This document shows positions 7,732 through 16,386 of a stretch of DNA of 64,000 nucleotides, one piece after another. The translations under genes and the position numbers were made by a program. The stretch lies in the NCBI GenBank assembly GCA_020436165.1, contig JAGQYI010000035.1:1-64000 (forward strand), in the 5' to 3' direction. Below the pieces are notes generated by a model. That model saw only the letters and a list, made by a program, of their open reading frames with translations. It had not been told where the DNA came from and searched no databases. How positions within the stretch are numbered: position 1 is the stretch's first letter; each line of letters begins with the position of its first letter. The stretch comes from Cyclobacteriaceae bacterium. Its GTDB lineage: Bacteria; Bacteroidota; Bacteroidia; Cytophagales; Cyclobacteriaceae.

Positions 7732-9192
7732 TTACAGGATAGGTGCCAATAAGCGAGCAATTGATTCCAAAAGTCTTGTCCGAACAGGTCGTTGCTGCCA
7801 GCGACTTAGCTGTAGCGGAATGCAATGCCCCATATCCTGCTTAAACTGCCCTGCAAGCTGTTCATTAAATTCCTTATTGTAGATCATCGCATTGATTTCG
7901 TAGTTCTGATCAAAACTGCGAAAATCCATATTGGCAGTTCCTACGGAAGATAAGATATTATCAATTATCAGCGTTTTTGAGTGAATAAACCCTTTTGTAT
8001 ATAAATGCACCTTCACTCCCGACTCAAGCACCTCCTTCATATAGCTCATAGATGCCGCGTGCACCATTTTTGAATCCGGTTTGTAAGGAAAGATAATTTG
8101 CACATCAATACCGCTAAGAGAGGCTGTTTTGATAGCCGTTAAAACCGGTTCATTGGGAATAAAATAAGGAGTGGTAATCCATACTCTCTTTTTTGCGGAT
8201 GTTATGGCCATAAAGAAAGCCTGCATTATGCTTGCCCAGTCAGAATCAGGTCCGCTCCCTGCTATTTGAACACAATGGTTACCCATAGGTGGTATTTGCG
8301 GAAACAGATCTCTCTTAAACTCCATTGATTCATTGGAGGCATAAAACCAGTTGAGCAAAAAAGCAATTTGCAAAGCATGGACAGCATTCCCTTCAATTTT
8401 TAAATGAGTATCGCGCCAGTAGTTTCTACCTTGTTTGTTAATGTATCTGTCTGCAATGTTAATGCCTCCCACATACCCCAGTTTACCATCTATAACCACG
8501 ATTTTTCTGTGGTCACGATAGTTAGCCTTACTTAGTTTTGGAAAGTAAACAGGCATAATAGCAAAGGCCTTAACTCCTGCATCTTTGAAACGGGCCTTCA
8601 GTCTACGCGAAACCTTCGACCCTACATCGTCATAAATAAAACGAACATCAACTCCCTCCTTTGCCTTTCTAATAAGAATTTCCGCTATCTCATTACCAAT
8701 TTCGTCTTCTTCAAAAATGTAATATTCCAGGTGAATATTCCTTTCCGCTTTTTCAAGGTCTTTTCGTAAATGATCAAACTTAACTTCCCCGTTTACCAGC
8801 ATGGTAACCTTATTGTTGCGGGTTAAAAAAGCCCTGTCGCTGCTAAGCAAAAGCTGTATAACATTGATCTTATCCAGCACTCGTTCATCTTTAATAAGCT
8901 CATGCTGATAGGCCATATCCAATTGAGAATTAACTAAATCCTCAACAATGGTCTCGTCAATGGCCATTTTTCTCGAATAGAATTTATTCTTTCGATAGTC
9001 CTGTCCAAAAAAGAAGTAAATTAAAAGGCCCACAACCGGAACCAAAACCAAAATAAGCAGGTAGGAATAAGTCTTAAGTGGATTCTTGTTTTCAAGAAGT
9101 ATTTTAATAACCGCAAAAACCACCAGGGTATAATAAAGCACAACTATTGCCGGCCACATATACAGGTCAAAATGGGTGTGCAGCCAATCCAT
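7732..9192 (-). CDS. cls: Cardiolipin synthase (phospholipase D family)
   Basis: A membrane enzyme that condenses two phosphatidylglycerols to cardiolipin. Two N-terminal membrane helices (about residues 12-32 and 42-62) form the usual PLDc_N hairpin ending in YFFFGQDYRKNK. The two PLD catalytic motifs are HRKIVVID, starting at H228 and followed by GKLGYVGGINI, and HSKTLIID, starting at H404 and followed by SSVGTANMD. The length of 486 residues is standard for bacterial Cls. The next minus-strand gene upstream (doxX-like) is 12 bases away, so the two may share a transcript. Confidence 0.93.
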   Translation of the reverse strand: MDWLHTHFDLYMWPAIVVLYYTLVVFAVIKILLENKNPLKTYSYLLILVLVPVVGLLIYFFFGQDYRKNKFYSRKMAIDETIVEDLVNSQLDMAYQHELIKDERVLDKINVIQLLLSSDRAFLTRNNKVTMLVNGEVKFDHLRKDLEKAERNIHLEYYIFEEDEIGNEIAEILIRKAKEGVDVRFIYDDVGSKVSRRLKARFKDAGVKAFAIMPVYFPKLSKANYRDHRKIVVIDGKLGYVGGINIADRYINKQGRNYWRDTHLKIEGNAVHALQIAFLLNWFYASNESMEFKRDLFPQIPPMGNHCVQIAGSGPDSDWASIMQAFFMAITSAKKRVWITTPYFIPNEPVLTAIKTASLSGIDVQIIFPYKPDSKMVHAASMSYMKEVLESGVKVHLYTKGFIHSKTLIIDNILSSVGTANMDFRSFDQNYEINAMIYNKEFNEQLAGQFKQDMGHCIPLQLSRWQQRPVRTRLLESIARLLAPIL

Positions 9193-9204
9193 ATATTCCC
9201 TAAA

Positions 9205-9630
9205 CTAAATATTAAATTTCCGTCTTATCAATGTATCCACGCTATACCTTCCGGCTCCAATAATCATGAATACTGCACTTATAGCCAGGTACAAATATGC
9301 CTTTTCAGCTGCTCCAAAGGGGTCGGCAGCATGATTTACAAATGCAGCAAAAAACATGGTTACAAAAACAAAAAAACTCGCTGGCCTGGTAAAAAGACCA
9401 ATGGCCATAAACAATGCTCCTACATATTCAGATAAAGCAGCGGCCCAGGCAAAAAACACCGGTAGTGGAAACCCTATATCACCTACATGCTCAATAAATC
9501 CATCTGAAACAGGTATTTTTCGGGCTCCATGTGCAAGCAATAAACTTAAACCTGCAAAAACTCGCACCAAGGCCAGCATAAAATCAGTAGTCACAGGATT
9601 ATCAATATTTCCAAACAACAGTTTCTTCAT
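9205..9630 (-). CDS. DoxX-family membrane protein
   Basis: A 141-residue, four-helix inner-membrane protein of the DoxX type. It shows the typical RVFAGLSLLLAHGARKI opening, a middle AWAAALSEYVGALFMAIGLFTRPAS segment and a final helix ending GAGRYSVDTLI. DoxX proteins are linked to redox or quinone metabolism, but the exact role varies. The short gap to cls suggests co-transcription; the genes share no obvious pathway. Confidence 0.85.
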   Translation of the reverse strand: MKKLLFGNIDNPVTTDFMLALVRVFAGLSLLLAHGARKIPVSDGFIEHVGDIGFPLPVFFAWAAALSEYVGALFMAIGLFTRPASFFVFVTMFFAAFVNHAADPFGAAEKAYLYLAISAVFMIIGAGRYSVDTLIRRKFNI

Positions 9631-9691
9631 ATCCGTTAATCTTTGGTATCAAATATATAAATTGGTACCCTTATTGTATAATCGCTAAGCT

Positions 9692-10420
9692 ATGAAATCA
9701 TTTATTCTCTTCATTCTACTATGTACTACTAGTTTATTTGGCATAAGCCAAAAAGCATTTGATAAGGACACACTTACCTCACCTACCGGAAATGTTATTG
9801 TTATCTTTATCGGGCATGGTTCTTTGTTATTGGAATGGAATGGAAAATATATATACATGGACCCTTCCTCCAGAGAAGCAGATCTCTACCAATTCCCCAA
9901 AGCCGATATGATCTTTGTTACCCACCACCATGGCGACCATTGTGACGAAGCGGCATTGAAAGCATTAACCAAAGAAAAGACCAAAACATTTATGAGCAGC
10001 ATTGCGCATGAAAAATGGCATCAGGGTATGGTACTTTTCAACGACCAGCAATTAAGCATAGATGGTGTTGGTATAACTGTAGTACCTGCCTACAACCTGG
10101 AACACATGAACCCTGACGGACTCCCTTTTCACAAGAAAGGTGAGTGTAATGGGTATGTGCTTACTCTGGGCGACTTAAGGTTATATGTAGCTGGGGACAC
10201 TGAAAATACTCCTGAAATGAAGGAGTTAAAGAACATTGATGCTGCATTTATTCCCATGAACCTGCCTTACACCATGACCCCTGAAATGGTTGTTGATGCA
10301 GTAAAAGCTTTTAAACCAAAAGTTCTGTATCCGTATCATTACGACCGAAAGTTTCTACCCCAACTTGAAGAGGAAATGAAGACTGTAAACGGGGTAGAGC
10401 TTAGAATTAAAAAAAGCTAA
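9692..10420 (+). CDS. Secreted metallo-beta-lactamase-fold hydrolase
   Basis: A 242-residue protein with a signal peptide (about residues 1-19, ending FGISQ) and an MBL fold of the UlaG-like type. The metal ligands are H78, H80, D82 and H83 in THHHGDHCD. Further ligands are likely in PAYNLEHMNPDG, the aspartate of YVAGDTENTPEM, and the late histidine of YPYHYDRKF. The substrate is unknown; relatives act on phosphoesters, lactones or amides. It is followed after 5 bases by the GH114-like lipoprotein gene, so the two probably form an operon of exported hydrolases. Confidence 0.85.
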   Translation: MKSFILFILLCTTSLFGISQKAFDKDTLTSPTGNVIVIFIGHGSLLLEWNGKYIYMDPSSREADLYQFPKADMIFVTHHHGDHCDEAALKALTKEKTKTFMSSIAHEKWHQGMVLFNDQQLSIDGVGITVVPAYNLEHMNPDGLPFHKKGECNGYVLTLGDLRLYVAGDTENTPEMKELKNIDAAFIPMNLPYTMTPEMVVDAVKAFKPKVLYPYHYDRKFLPQLEEEMKTVNGVELRIKKS

Positions 10421-10425
10421 CTTGT

Positions 10426-11406
10426 ATGAAAATGAGAACGATCACCCTTGTTAGTGCCCTTGCCCTATTTGCAAACTGCGGAGGAGACGAGGAACCTTCT
10501 ATAAGTGGGGTTGACTTTAAACAAGAAATGCGCGACTTTGTGCAAGGCATAAGCCACTATGCCAAAACCAAGAACGGCAATTTTGTCATTATACCGCAAA
10601 ATGGACAGGAAATAATAACAACCAATGGCGAACCAGATGGCACTCCGGATGTAAACTATTTGTCGGCAATTGATGCTACCGGAAGAGAAGATCTCTTCTA
10701 TGGGTACGATGAAGACAATGTGGCTACTCCTGCCAGTGAAAGTGACTATCTAATTGATTTTCTGGACATAGCCAAGGACAATGGGGTGGCCGTTTTAACT
10801 ACAGACTACTGCTGGGACCACTCCAAGATGGACGATTCCTATGCTCAAAACAAAGCCAAAGGATACATTTCGTTTGCAGCACCAGACAGAGAGCTTAACA
10901 CAATTCCCGCCTATCCTGCCACCATAACAAATGAAAACACAAACGACATAACAGATATTTCGCAGGCTAAGAACTTCCTTTACTTGATCAACCCGGATCA
11001 GTTTGCCAATGTTGATGCATTTATTTCGGCCGTTCAGGCTACTAACTACGATGCACTTATAATCGATGCTTTTTTTAATGAGAAGATACTTAGCCAGGTT
11101 GAGGTTACCCAGCTTAAAACAAAAGCTAATGGTGGCAAACGTTTAGTAATTGCTTACATGAGTATTGGTGAAGCAGAGGATTACCGTTATTACTGGGAAT
11201 CCGGTTGGGGCACAGGTAACCCTTCTTTTATAAAAGCGGTTAACCCGGACTGGGCAGGTAATTACAAGGTTGCTTATTGGGAACCTGAATGGCAAGCCAT
11301 TATATACGGCAGCTCTGATGCCTACCTGGACAAACTACTCGCTTCCGGTTTTGATGGCGCTTACCTGGATATAATAGATGCATATGAATATTTCGAAGAA
11401 ATTTAA
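10426..11406 (+). CDS. TM1410/MJ1477-type (GH114-like) lipoprotein
   Basis: A 326-residue predicted lipoprotein (signal ending LFANC). The body resembles the TM1410 hypothetical-related/endo-alpha-1,4-polygalactosaminidase family: a TIM-barrel-like protein with ALIIDAFF, KRLVIAYMSIGEAEDYRYYW, the conserved NPDWAGNYKVAYWEPEWQ and GFDGAYLDIIDAYEYF. Acidic residues in SIGEAEDY and YLDIIDAYE are candidate catalytic groups. It may cut galactosaminogalactan-like sugars at the cell surface, but many members are uncharacterised. It overlaps the next small gene. Confidence 0.8.
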   Translation: MKMRTITLVSALALFANCGGDEEPSISGVDFKQEMRDFVQGISHYAKTKNGNFVIIPQNGQEIITTNGEPDGTPDVNYLSAIDATGREDLFYGYDEDNVATPASESDYLIDFLDIAKDNGVAVLTTDYCWDHSKMDDSYAQNKAKGYISFAAPDRELNTIPAYPATITNENTNDITDISQAKNFLYLINPDQFANVDAFISAVQATNYDALIIDAFFNEKILSQVEVTQLKTKANGGKRLVIAYMSIGEAEDYRYYWESGWGTGNPSFIKAVNPDWAGNYKVAYWEPEWQAIIYGSSDAYLDKLLASGFDGAYLDIIDAYEYFEEI

Positions 11407-11872
11407 TATTCAAAAGGTGAATAAAGCCTTAATTATTCTTTCATTATTAATTCTTAGCTGCAATTTTATTAATACTGATAGTAAAAGAATTGAACAAGCA
11501 AATAATTACAAGAGGTTTTTCTTTGAAAATAAAGAGCAGTTAGAACAGATAACGGAGAAAGTTCTTAGAAACAAAAAATTAATTTTAAAGTCTGGTCAAA
11601 ATATTGAAATTAAAGAATTAGATGAAAAAATTGAAGAGCAACTCAAAACGCTTAAAATTGAAAATATTGTAATAACCAAAAATAGCTGCGAGACTTTTGA
11701 GGTTGAGTATAGGACTTCTTGGACCAAATATCCCATTGGCACAATGTACTTAACAATGAATGTCTGCGAAAGCACAAAATACCCAAATGGGAGCTACGTT
11801 AATTTTGGGTTTATTGAGGTCTGGGGATTAGGAGAAGGTTGGATATTGTGGGTCGATAGTGATTTCATTTAA
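11378..11872 (+). CDS. Small hypothetical lipoprotein
   Basis: A protein of up to 164 residues with a lipobox LLILSC, followed by a charged helical part (residues about 35-90) and a beta-rich end with a VWGLGEGWILWVDSDF tail. The first ATG (11378) lies inside the upstream gene. A GTG at 11417, with an AAAGG just before it, would give the cleaner signal sequence VNKALIILSLLILSC and is a fair alternative. The composition is more AT-rich than the genes before and after it, so it may be a recent arrival. I do not recognise a family. Confidence 0.65.
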   Translation: MHMNISKKFNIQKVNKALIILSLLILSCNFINTDSKRIEQANNYKRFFFENKEQLEQITEKVLRNKKLILKSGQNIEIKELDEKIEEQLKTLKIENIVITKNSCETFEVEYRTSWTKYPIGTMYLTMNVCESTKYPNGSYVNFGFIEVWGLGEGWILWVDSDFI

Positions 11873-11965
11873 TAATCTTCAACTTTTAATTCTTAACTTT
11901 TAACTCAAAACTTTTTTCCAAACTTCCTGTAACTTTCAGTCAAGTCAGTCGTCTTGCTATTGATT

Positions 11966-12484
11966 ATGAGTTTAGAAGCCTTTAAATCACGTGTATTACC
12001 AGTAAAGGATAAGTTGTATCGCTTTACACTCAGGCTTCTGAAAAGCGAAGATGAGGCAAAGGATGTAGTACAGGAAACAATGATCAAAGTGTGGAATAAG
12101 CGAGACGAGATGGACACTTACCAAAACATGGAAGCATGGTGTATGCGTGTTGCCCGCAATTTGGCATTGGACAAGCTAAAATCCAAACACAACAAATCCG
12201 TTGAGCTGGATTCGGCCCGCGACCTGCACAGCAATAACCAAAGCCCCTACTCTTCGACCGAACAAAGCGATACCATGCATGCGGTGTACAACTACATTAA
12301 CCAATTGCCCGAAATGCAAAAGCAGGCAATTCAGTTGAGAGATGTTGAAGGATTTTCCTACCAGGAAATAAGCGAGATTCTGAACCAGAACATTAATACC
12401 GTAAAAGTAAACCTGTTCAGGGCCAGAAAATATGTGCGGGAACAATTAATAAATGTAAATGCGTATGGACTCAAAGCGAATTGA
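11966..12484 (+). CDS. ECF RNA polymerase sigma factor
   Basis: A 172-residue sigma-70 family ECF factor. Region 2 is visible in LYRFTLRLLKSEDEAKDVVQETMIKVW with the following MEAWCMRVARNLALDKLK. Region 4 is PEMQKQAIQLRDVEGFSYQEISEILNQNINTVKVNLFRARKYVRE, a helix-turn-helix for the -35 element. The start is ATG 11966; an upstream TTG at 11954 is less likely. The stop overlaps the next gene, which sits in the anti-sigma position, and three DUF4252 genes follow. The DUF4252 genes are therefore candidate members of the regulon. Confidence 0.93.
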   Translation: MSLEAFKSRVLPVKDKLYRFTLRLLKSEDEAKDVVQETMIKVWNKRDEMDTYQNMEAWCMRVARNLALDKLKSKHNKSVELDSARDLHSNNQSPYSSTEQSDTMHAVYNYINQLPEMQKQAIQLRDVEGFSYQEISEILNQNINTVKVNLFRARKYVREQLINVNAYGLKAN

Positions 12485-12986
12485 ATTATTACTTGAGCGC
12501 TATTGGAACTGTGTTTCAACACTCGAGGAAGAAGCGGAACTGAAAGAGTATTTTACTACCACTCAGGAAATACCAGAGCATTTAAAGCAAGCTGCCCCGT
12601 TGTTTCAATACTTTGATAAAGAAGCTGAAGTTTCTTTAAACGACTCCTCCTTTGAAGAAAAGCTTCTAAAAGAGGTGAGATCTCACCAGCAACCCACCGG
12701 TAAAGTGAGAAGATTGGAACAAAATTTTCAGAATTACATGAAAGTTGCGGCCGCCATTGTAATTGTTATAGCCACCTCTTTCATTTTTCGAATGGAAATA
12801 TGGAAGGGAGATAAGCCGGAATTACTACTGGCTGAAGATACCTACAAGAATCCCGAACAAGCCTATGCCGAAACAAAAAAAGCACTTATGCTAATTGCCA
12901 GCAAAATGAATTCTGGTAAGAAAGAAGTGGAAAAAATATCAATCCTAAGCAAAGCAGAATCAAAAGTTAAAGGAGAAAAACAGTAA
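12465..12986 (+). CDS. Membrane protein in the anti-sigma position
   Basis: A 173-residue protein (from ATG 12465; ATG 12459 is 2 codons earlier) with a cytoplasmic N-terminal part of about 90 residues, one membrane helix (VAAAIVIVIATSFIF, around residues 90-105) and a basic C-terminal tail. The N-terminal KRIELLLERYWNCVSTLEEEAELKEYF resembles the start of Bacteroidota anti-sigma-like proteins. Overlap with the sigma factor gene supports a partner that holds the factor at the membrane. I see no zinc-binding HxxxCxxC motif, so the call rests on layout and topology. Confidence 0.65.
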   Translation: MDSKRIELLLERYWNCVSTLEEEAELKEYFTTTQEIPEHLKQAAPLFQYFDKEAEVSLNDSSFEEKLLKEVRSHQQPTGKVRRLEQNFQNYMKVAAAIVIVIATSFIFRMEIWKGDKPELLLAEDTYKNPEQAYAETKKALMLIASKMNSGKKEVEKISILSKAESKVKGEKQ

Positions 12987-12990
12987 GATC

Positions 12991-13518
12991 ATGAAAAAGA
13001 TACTCGTAGTTACCATATTATTAATAGGCACACTGGCTGCAAATGCTCAGGATGATGCCATAAGCAAGTTCTTTTCGAAGTATGAAAATGACGACTCATT
13101 CACGCAAGTGGTTGTAACCGCCCGTATGTTTGGCCTTTTTGCCAACCTGGATACTGATAAGCCCGAAGACCAGGAAGTAATTGATGCGGTAAGCAAAATA
13201 AAAGGGCTAAGAATACTTACCAAAGACAACATTGACAATGGTAAAGAGCTTTACAATGAAGCTTTTAAGCTGATCGACCCCAAGCAGTATGAAGAACTAA
13301 TGACTGTAAAAGACAAAGACAATGACATGAAGTTCCTCATCAAGGAAAAAGGAGGCACCATAAACGAACTTTTGATGGTTCTTGGCGGAGAGCATGAGTT
13401 CCTGCTCCTGAGTCTTGTGGGTGATATAGACCTTAAACAAATATCCAAGTTATCAAAATCGATGGATATTGATGGATTTCAAAACCTAGAAAAATTAGAC
13501 AAAAACAACAAAAACTAA
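12991..13518 (+). CDS. DUF4252-family secreted protein (first copy)
   Basis: A 175-residue exported protein with a signal peptide ending AANAQ. The mature part has the DUF4252 pattern: DAISKFFSKYENDDSFTQVVVTARMF, a middle KIKGLRILT strand, a helix leading to YEELMTVKDKDNDMKFLIKE, and a C-terminal LLLSLVGDIDLKQISKLSK. The function is not established for the family. It lies 4 bases after the anti-sigma-like gene and 25 bases before a paralogue, so it is part of the sigma-factor operon. Confidence 0.88.
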   Translation: MKKILVVTILLIGTLAANAQDDAISKFFSKYENDDSFTQVVVTARMFGLFANLDTDKPEDQEVIDAVSKIKGLRILTKDNIDNGKELYNEAFKLIDPKQYEELMTVKDKDNDMKFLIKEKGGTINELLMVLGGEHEFLLLSLVGDIDLKQISKLSKSMDIDGFQNLEKLDKNNKN

Positions 13519-13543
13519 ATCAACAATCAAAAACTCAAAAACA

Positions 13544-14047
13544 ATGAAAAAAGTAGCAACATTATTGATCGCAATAGCTCTGGTGCCTGCATTGGCATTC
13601 TCACAATCAAAGTCAATTGCAGAATTCCATGCCAAGTACCGCAATATGGACAAGACCACCTTCGTAGATATCAGTGGTTCCATGTTCAACTTTGTTTCCA
13701 AAATTGCTGAATACAGCGAGGAAGACGATGAAGAAACAAAAGCTGCAGGCCGCGTTTTAAGTGCAATAAAAGCCATGCAGGTGCTTGAGGTACCCTACAG
13801 AATTATTGATAAAACAGATGTAGAAAAACTAAGAAGCAGCCTTGCCAAAGAAAAATTTGAAGAACTGATGACGGTAAAGGAAGACGACTCCAATGTGAAA
13901 ATAATGGCCCAGGGAAGTGGCTCTAAATTAGAGAACGTAACCATGCTGGTAGATGATGACAATAGCTTTGTTCTCATCACGGTTCAAGGTACCATCTCAA
14001 TGGAGGACCTCTCCTATTTTGCCAAACACCAGGACAACTGGCATTAA
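13544..14047 (+). CDS. DUF4252-family secreted protein (second copy)
   Basis: A 167-residue paralogue of the preceding gene with a signal peptide ending LAFSQ. It keeps the same layout: FHAKYRNMDKTTFVDISGSMFN, a run of acidic residues (EEDDEETKAAG), IKAMQVLEVPYR, FEELMTVKEDDSNVKIMAQ and LITVQGTISMEDLSYFAKH. Similarity between copies is strongest around EELMTVK, which I take as the family core. A terminator follows at about 14074. The function is unknown; the acidic composition and export suggest an envelope role. Confidence 0.88.
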   Translation: MKKVATLLIAIALVPALAFSQSKSIAEFHAKYRNMDKTTFVDISGSMFNFVSKIAEYSEEDDEETKAAGRVLSAIKAMQVLEVPYRIIDKTDVEKLRSSLAKEKFEELMTVKEDDSNVKIMAQGSGSKLENVTMLVDDDNSFVLITVQGTISMEDLSYFAKHQDNWH

Positions 14048-14073
14048 TTTGTTCCACAAGCAAAAAAATAGTA

Positions 14074-14099
14074 CCCCGGACAAAATCCGGGGTTTCCTT
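14074..14099 (+). terminator. Terminator between DUF4252 genes 2 and 3
   Basis: CCCCGGA (14074-14080) pairs with TCCGGGG (14086-14092) around a 5-base loop, followed by TTTCCTT. It ends the sigma-factor operon before the third DUF4252 gene, or may lower expression into it. Confidence 0.75.
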
Positions 14100-14169
14100 A
14101 TTATAACACCTTTATGATTTTTAAGGAGATGATCAATTTTTCTTACTTTTACTTAATCCATTAATCCAA

Positions 14170-14622
14170 ATGAAAAAAATAGCAATTGCAGTTCTTCTTT
14201 TGATAAGCCAATTTGCTTGGGCACAGAGCAAGGTTATGAAGGATCTGTCGGAGGAATATCCTGACGCTACCACTTTTATGATCTACCACAGCAACCTGAC
14301 CATGCTCAATCAAAACGATGATCCGGAATTGGCTGAGCTGGCCGCAGCCATAGATAAGATAAAGGTGCTGACCATTGCCGATTTTACCAAAGAGGCCAAA
14401 AATAGACTGATTAAAAAGCTTGAATCACAAGGTTTTGAGACACTAATGATTATTAAGCACAAAGGCTCCGATGTTTTGGTATACATAGATGGCGATGAAG
14501 ATGATGTAGACGGGTATTTCCTGCTCGTTCAATCAGAAGAAAACACCATGGCAATTGATGTTAGAGGCAGCCCTACCGCCAACCAAATTGGTAAAATTAT
14601 TGACACCGTAAAAAACAGATAA
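14170..14622 (+). CDS. DUF4252-family secreted protein (third copy)
   Basis: A 150-residue, shorter DUF4252 relative with a signal peptide ending FAWAQ. Matching landmarks are LSEEYPDATTFMIYHSNLTML, AAIDKIKVLTIADF, FETLMIIKHKGSDVLVYID and FLLVQSEENTMAIDVRG. It sits behind a terminator and only 4 bases before the ABC ATPase gene, so it may be transcribed with the exporter and not with the sigma factor. It is the most diverged of the three copies. Confidence 0.8.
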   Translation: MKKIAIAVLLLISQFAWAQSKVMKDLSEEYPDATTFMIYHSNLTMLNQNDDPELAELAAAIDKIKVLTIADFTKEAKNRLIKKLESQGFETLMIIKHKGSDVLVYIDGDEDDVDGYFLLVQSEENTMAIDVRGSPTANQIGKIIDTVKNR

Positions 14623-14626
14623 TATT

Positions 14627-15520
14627 TTGGAAACCGTACTATCCACCCACCAGTTGTCCAAGCAATATGGAAGATTAAAAGCTGTTGATAAACTGGATCT
14701 ATCCGTCCCCAAAGGGTCAGTTTTTGGCATTTTAGGGCCCAACGGAAGTGGTAAAACCACTACTTTGGGTATGCTACTGGATGTTATTCAACCTACCGGA
14801 GGAAGCTATGACTGGTTTGGCAAACCAGGCTCCAAAGAACAACGAAAAAAAATAGGGGCTATTCTGGAAACTCCTATTTTTTACCCGTATCTGTCAGCGG
14901 TCAAAAATCTCGAAGTAGTTGCACTCATAAAAGAAGTTAGTAAAGACCGAATACCGCAAGTAATTGAGCAGGTAGGTTTGAGTGAACGCCAGCACGATAA
15001 GTACCGCACTTATTCTCTTGGAATGAAACAAAGGCTGTCCATTGCCTCTGCCCTTTTGTGCGATCCTGAAGTAATGATATTGGACGAACCCACCAACGGA
15101 CTGGACCCACAGGGTATAGCCGATATTCGCCAGCTCATTATAAATATTGCCAACGAAGGAAAAACAATTGTGCTTGCGAGCCATTTACTGGACGAAGTTC
15201 AGAAAGTTTGCACGGATTTCGCTGTGCTGAAAAACGGTACGTTGATATACACAGGCAAGGTAGAAGACGTTGAAAAAGGTGAGTCCAAAGTTATTGTGAA
15301 GGCAGAGGAAAATCTGGAAAATACCCTTGCCAATTGCCCACTTGTACAGGGTCACATCCCATCAACTAATGGTCGATTTGAAGTAACAATGGTTACAGGA
15401 AAAACATCAGCCGATCTAAACAAATACCTATTTGACAAGCAGGTTATTGTCAGTCATTTGGAAACACAAACCAAATCGCTAGAAAAACAATTCCTGGAAT
15501 TATTAAACGAAAACAAATGA
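14627..15520 (+). CDS. ABC transporter ATP-binding protein
   Basis: A 297-residue ATPase of the BcrA/DrrA-like ABC-2 export class. Walker A is GPNGSGKTT (about residues 38-46), the signature is YSLGMKQRLSIA, and Walker B with D-loop is VMILDEPTNGLDPQG, followed by the switch ASHLLDE. The C-terminal 80 residues are the usual variable regulatory part. The start is a TTG 5 bases after the preceding gene; no ATG precedes the conserved HQLSKQYGRLKAVD. The stop overlaps the start of the permease gene (ATGA), so the two form one transporter. The substrate is unknown. Confidence 0.9.
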   Translation: METVLSTHQLSKQYGRLKAVDKLDLSVPKGSVFGILGPNGSGKTTTLGMLLDVIQPTGGSYDWFGKPGSKEQRKKIGAILETPIFYPYLSAVKNLEVVALIKEVSKDRIPQVIEQVGLSERQHDKYRTYSLGMKQRLSIASALLCDPEVMILDEPTNGLDPQGIADIRQLIINIANEGKTIVLASHLLDEVQKVCTDFAVLKNGTLIYTGKVEDVEKGESKVIVKAEENLENTLANCPLVQGHIPSTNGRFEVTMVTGKTSADLNKYLFDKQVIVSHLETQTKSLEKQFLELLNENK

Positions 15521-16320
15521 ACCGATTACTGAAAATTGAATTTTCCAAATTACTGAGCTACAGAACATTCTGGATTCTGATCGGGATTTATTTTGTCGTA
15601 ATGGGAATAACCACTATGAGCGGTATGGAATTCCTTAAATGGCTGGCCGAAAAAGGCGCCCAATTTGGTGAAGTTAACATAATGAAAGTGCCCCTGTATC
15701 ATTTCCCTGATATTTGGCAAAACCTAACCTATGTGGCTCAATATTTCAGATTGCTGCTTGGCATTTTTGTTATCATATCAATTACCAATGAGTTTTCTTA
15801 CAAAACCATCCGACAAAATGTAATTGACGGGCTTAGCAGAGCCGATTTCATTGCTTCGAAAGTGTTAATAATTTTAGGTATTTCTATCGTATCTACCGTG
15901 TTCGTATTTCTGATAGGCATTTTAATGGGCTCCATTTATTCACCGGAATCTGAAATGCGGTTTATGTTCAAGCACATCGATTTTATTCCTGCATTTTTCC
16001 TTGCCACTTTCAACTACCTTCTTCTGGTTATGGTTATTGCCTTAATTGTAAAACGGGCTGGTCTTTCTATCGTGATCGTTTTGGTGTATCCTGCAATCGA
16101 ATTTATGATCGAGGTGATCCTTCCGGGTCCTTTGGAATTTCTTACAAACTACCTGCCCTACCATGCATTATCCAACCTAATCGATGTTCCATTTGGCAGG
16201 TATATATTCTTGGAAATACGGGACTCTGTGGCATTTTCTGATATTGCGCTTAACTTGCTCTATATACCCATATTGATTTGGGCTGGGTACCAAACCATTG
16301 CCAAGAAGAACCTTAGCTGA
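15517..16320 (+). CDS. ABC-2 type permease
   Basis: A 267-residue polytopic membrane protein with about six predicted helices. It starts with the charged MNRLLKIEFSKLLSYRTFWIL typical of ABC-2 permeases and has SYKTIRQNVIDGLSRADFIASK, a motif common in this class (fixed by the NEFSYKT context). It overlaps its ATPase gene by 4 bases. It probably exports a drug, lipid or peptide, or acts in membrane protein assembly; the sequence does not say which. Confidence 0.88.
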   Translation: MNRLLKIEFSKLLSYRTFWILIGIYFVVMGITTMSGMEFLKWLAEKGAQFGEVNIMKVPLYHFPDIWQNLTYVAQYFRLLLGIFVIISITNEFSYKTIRQNVIDGLSRADFIASKVLIILGISIVSTVFVFLIGILMGSIYSPESEMRFMFKHIDFIPAFFLATFNYLLLVMVIALIVKRAGLSIVIVLVYPAIEFMIEVILPGPLEFLTNYLPYHALSNLIDVPFGRYIFLEIRDSVAFSDIALNLLYIPILIWAGYQTIAKKNLS

Positions 16321-16386
16321 TTGTATTACGTAAATTTGACCAATACCTCTATTTAACTACATTTAAGTAGTATATTGGTGGCTCAA

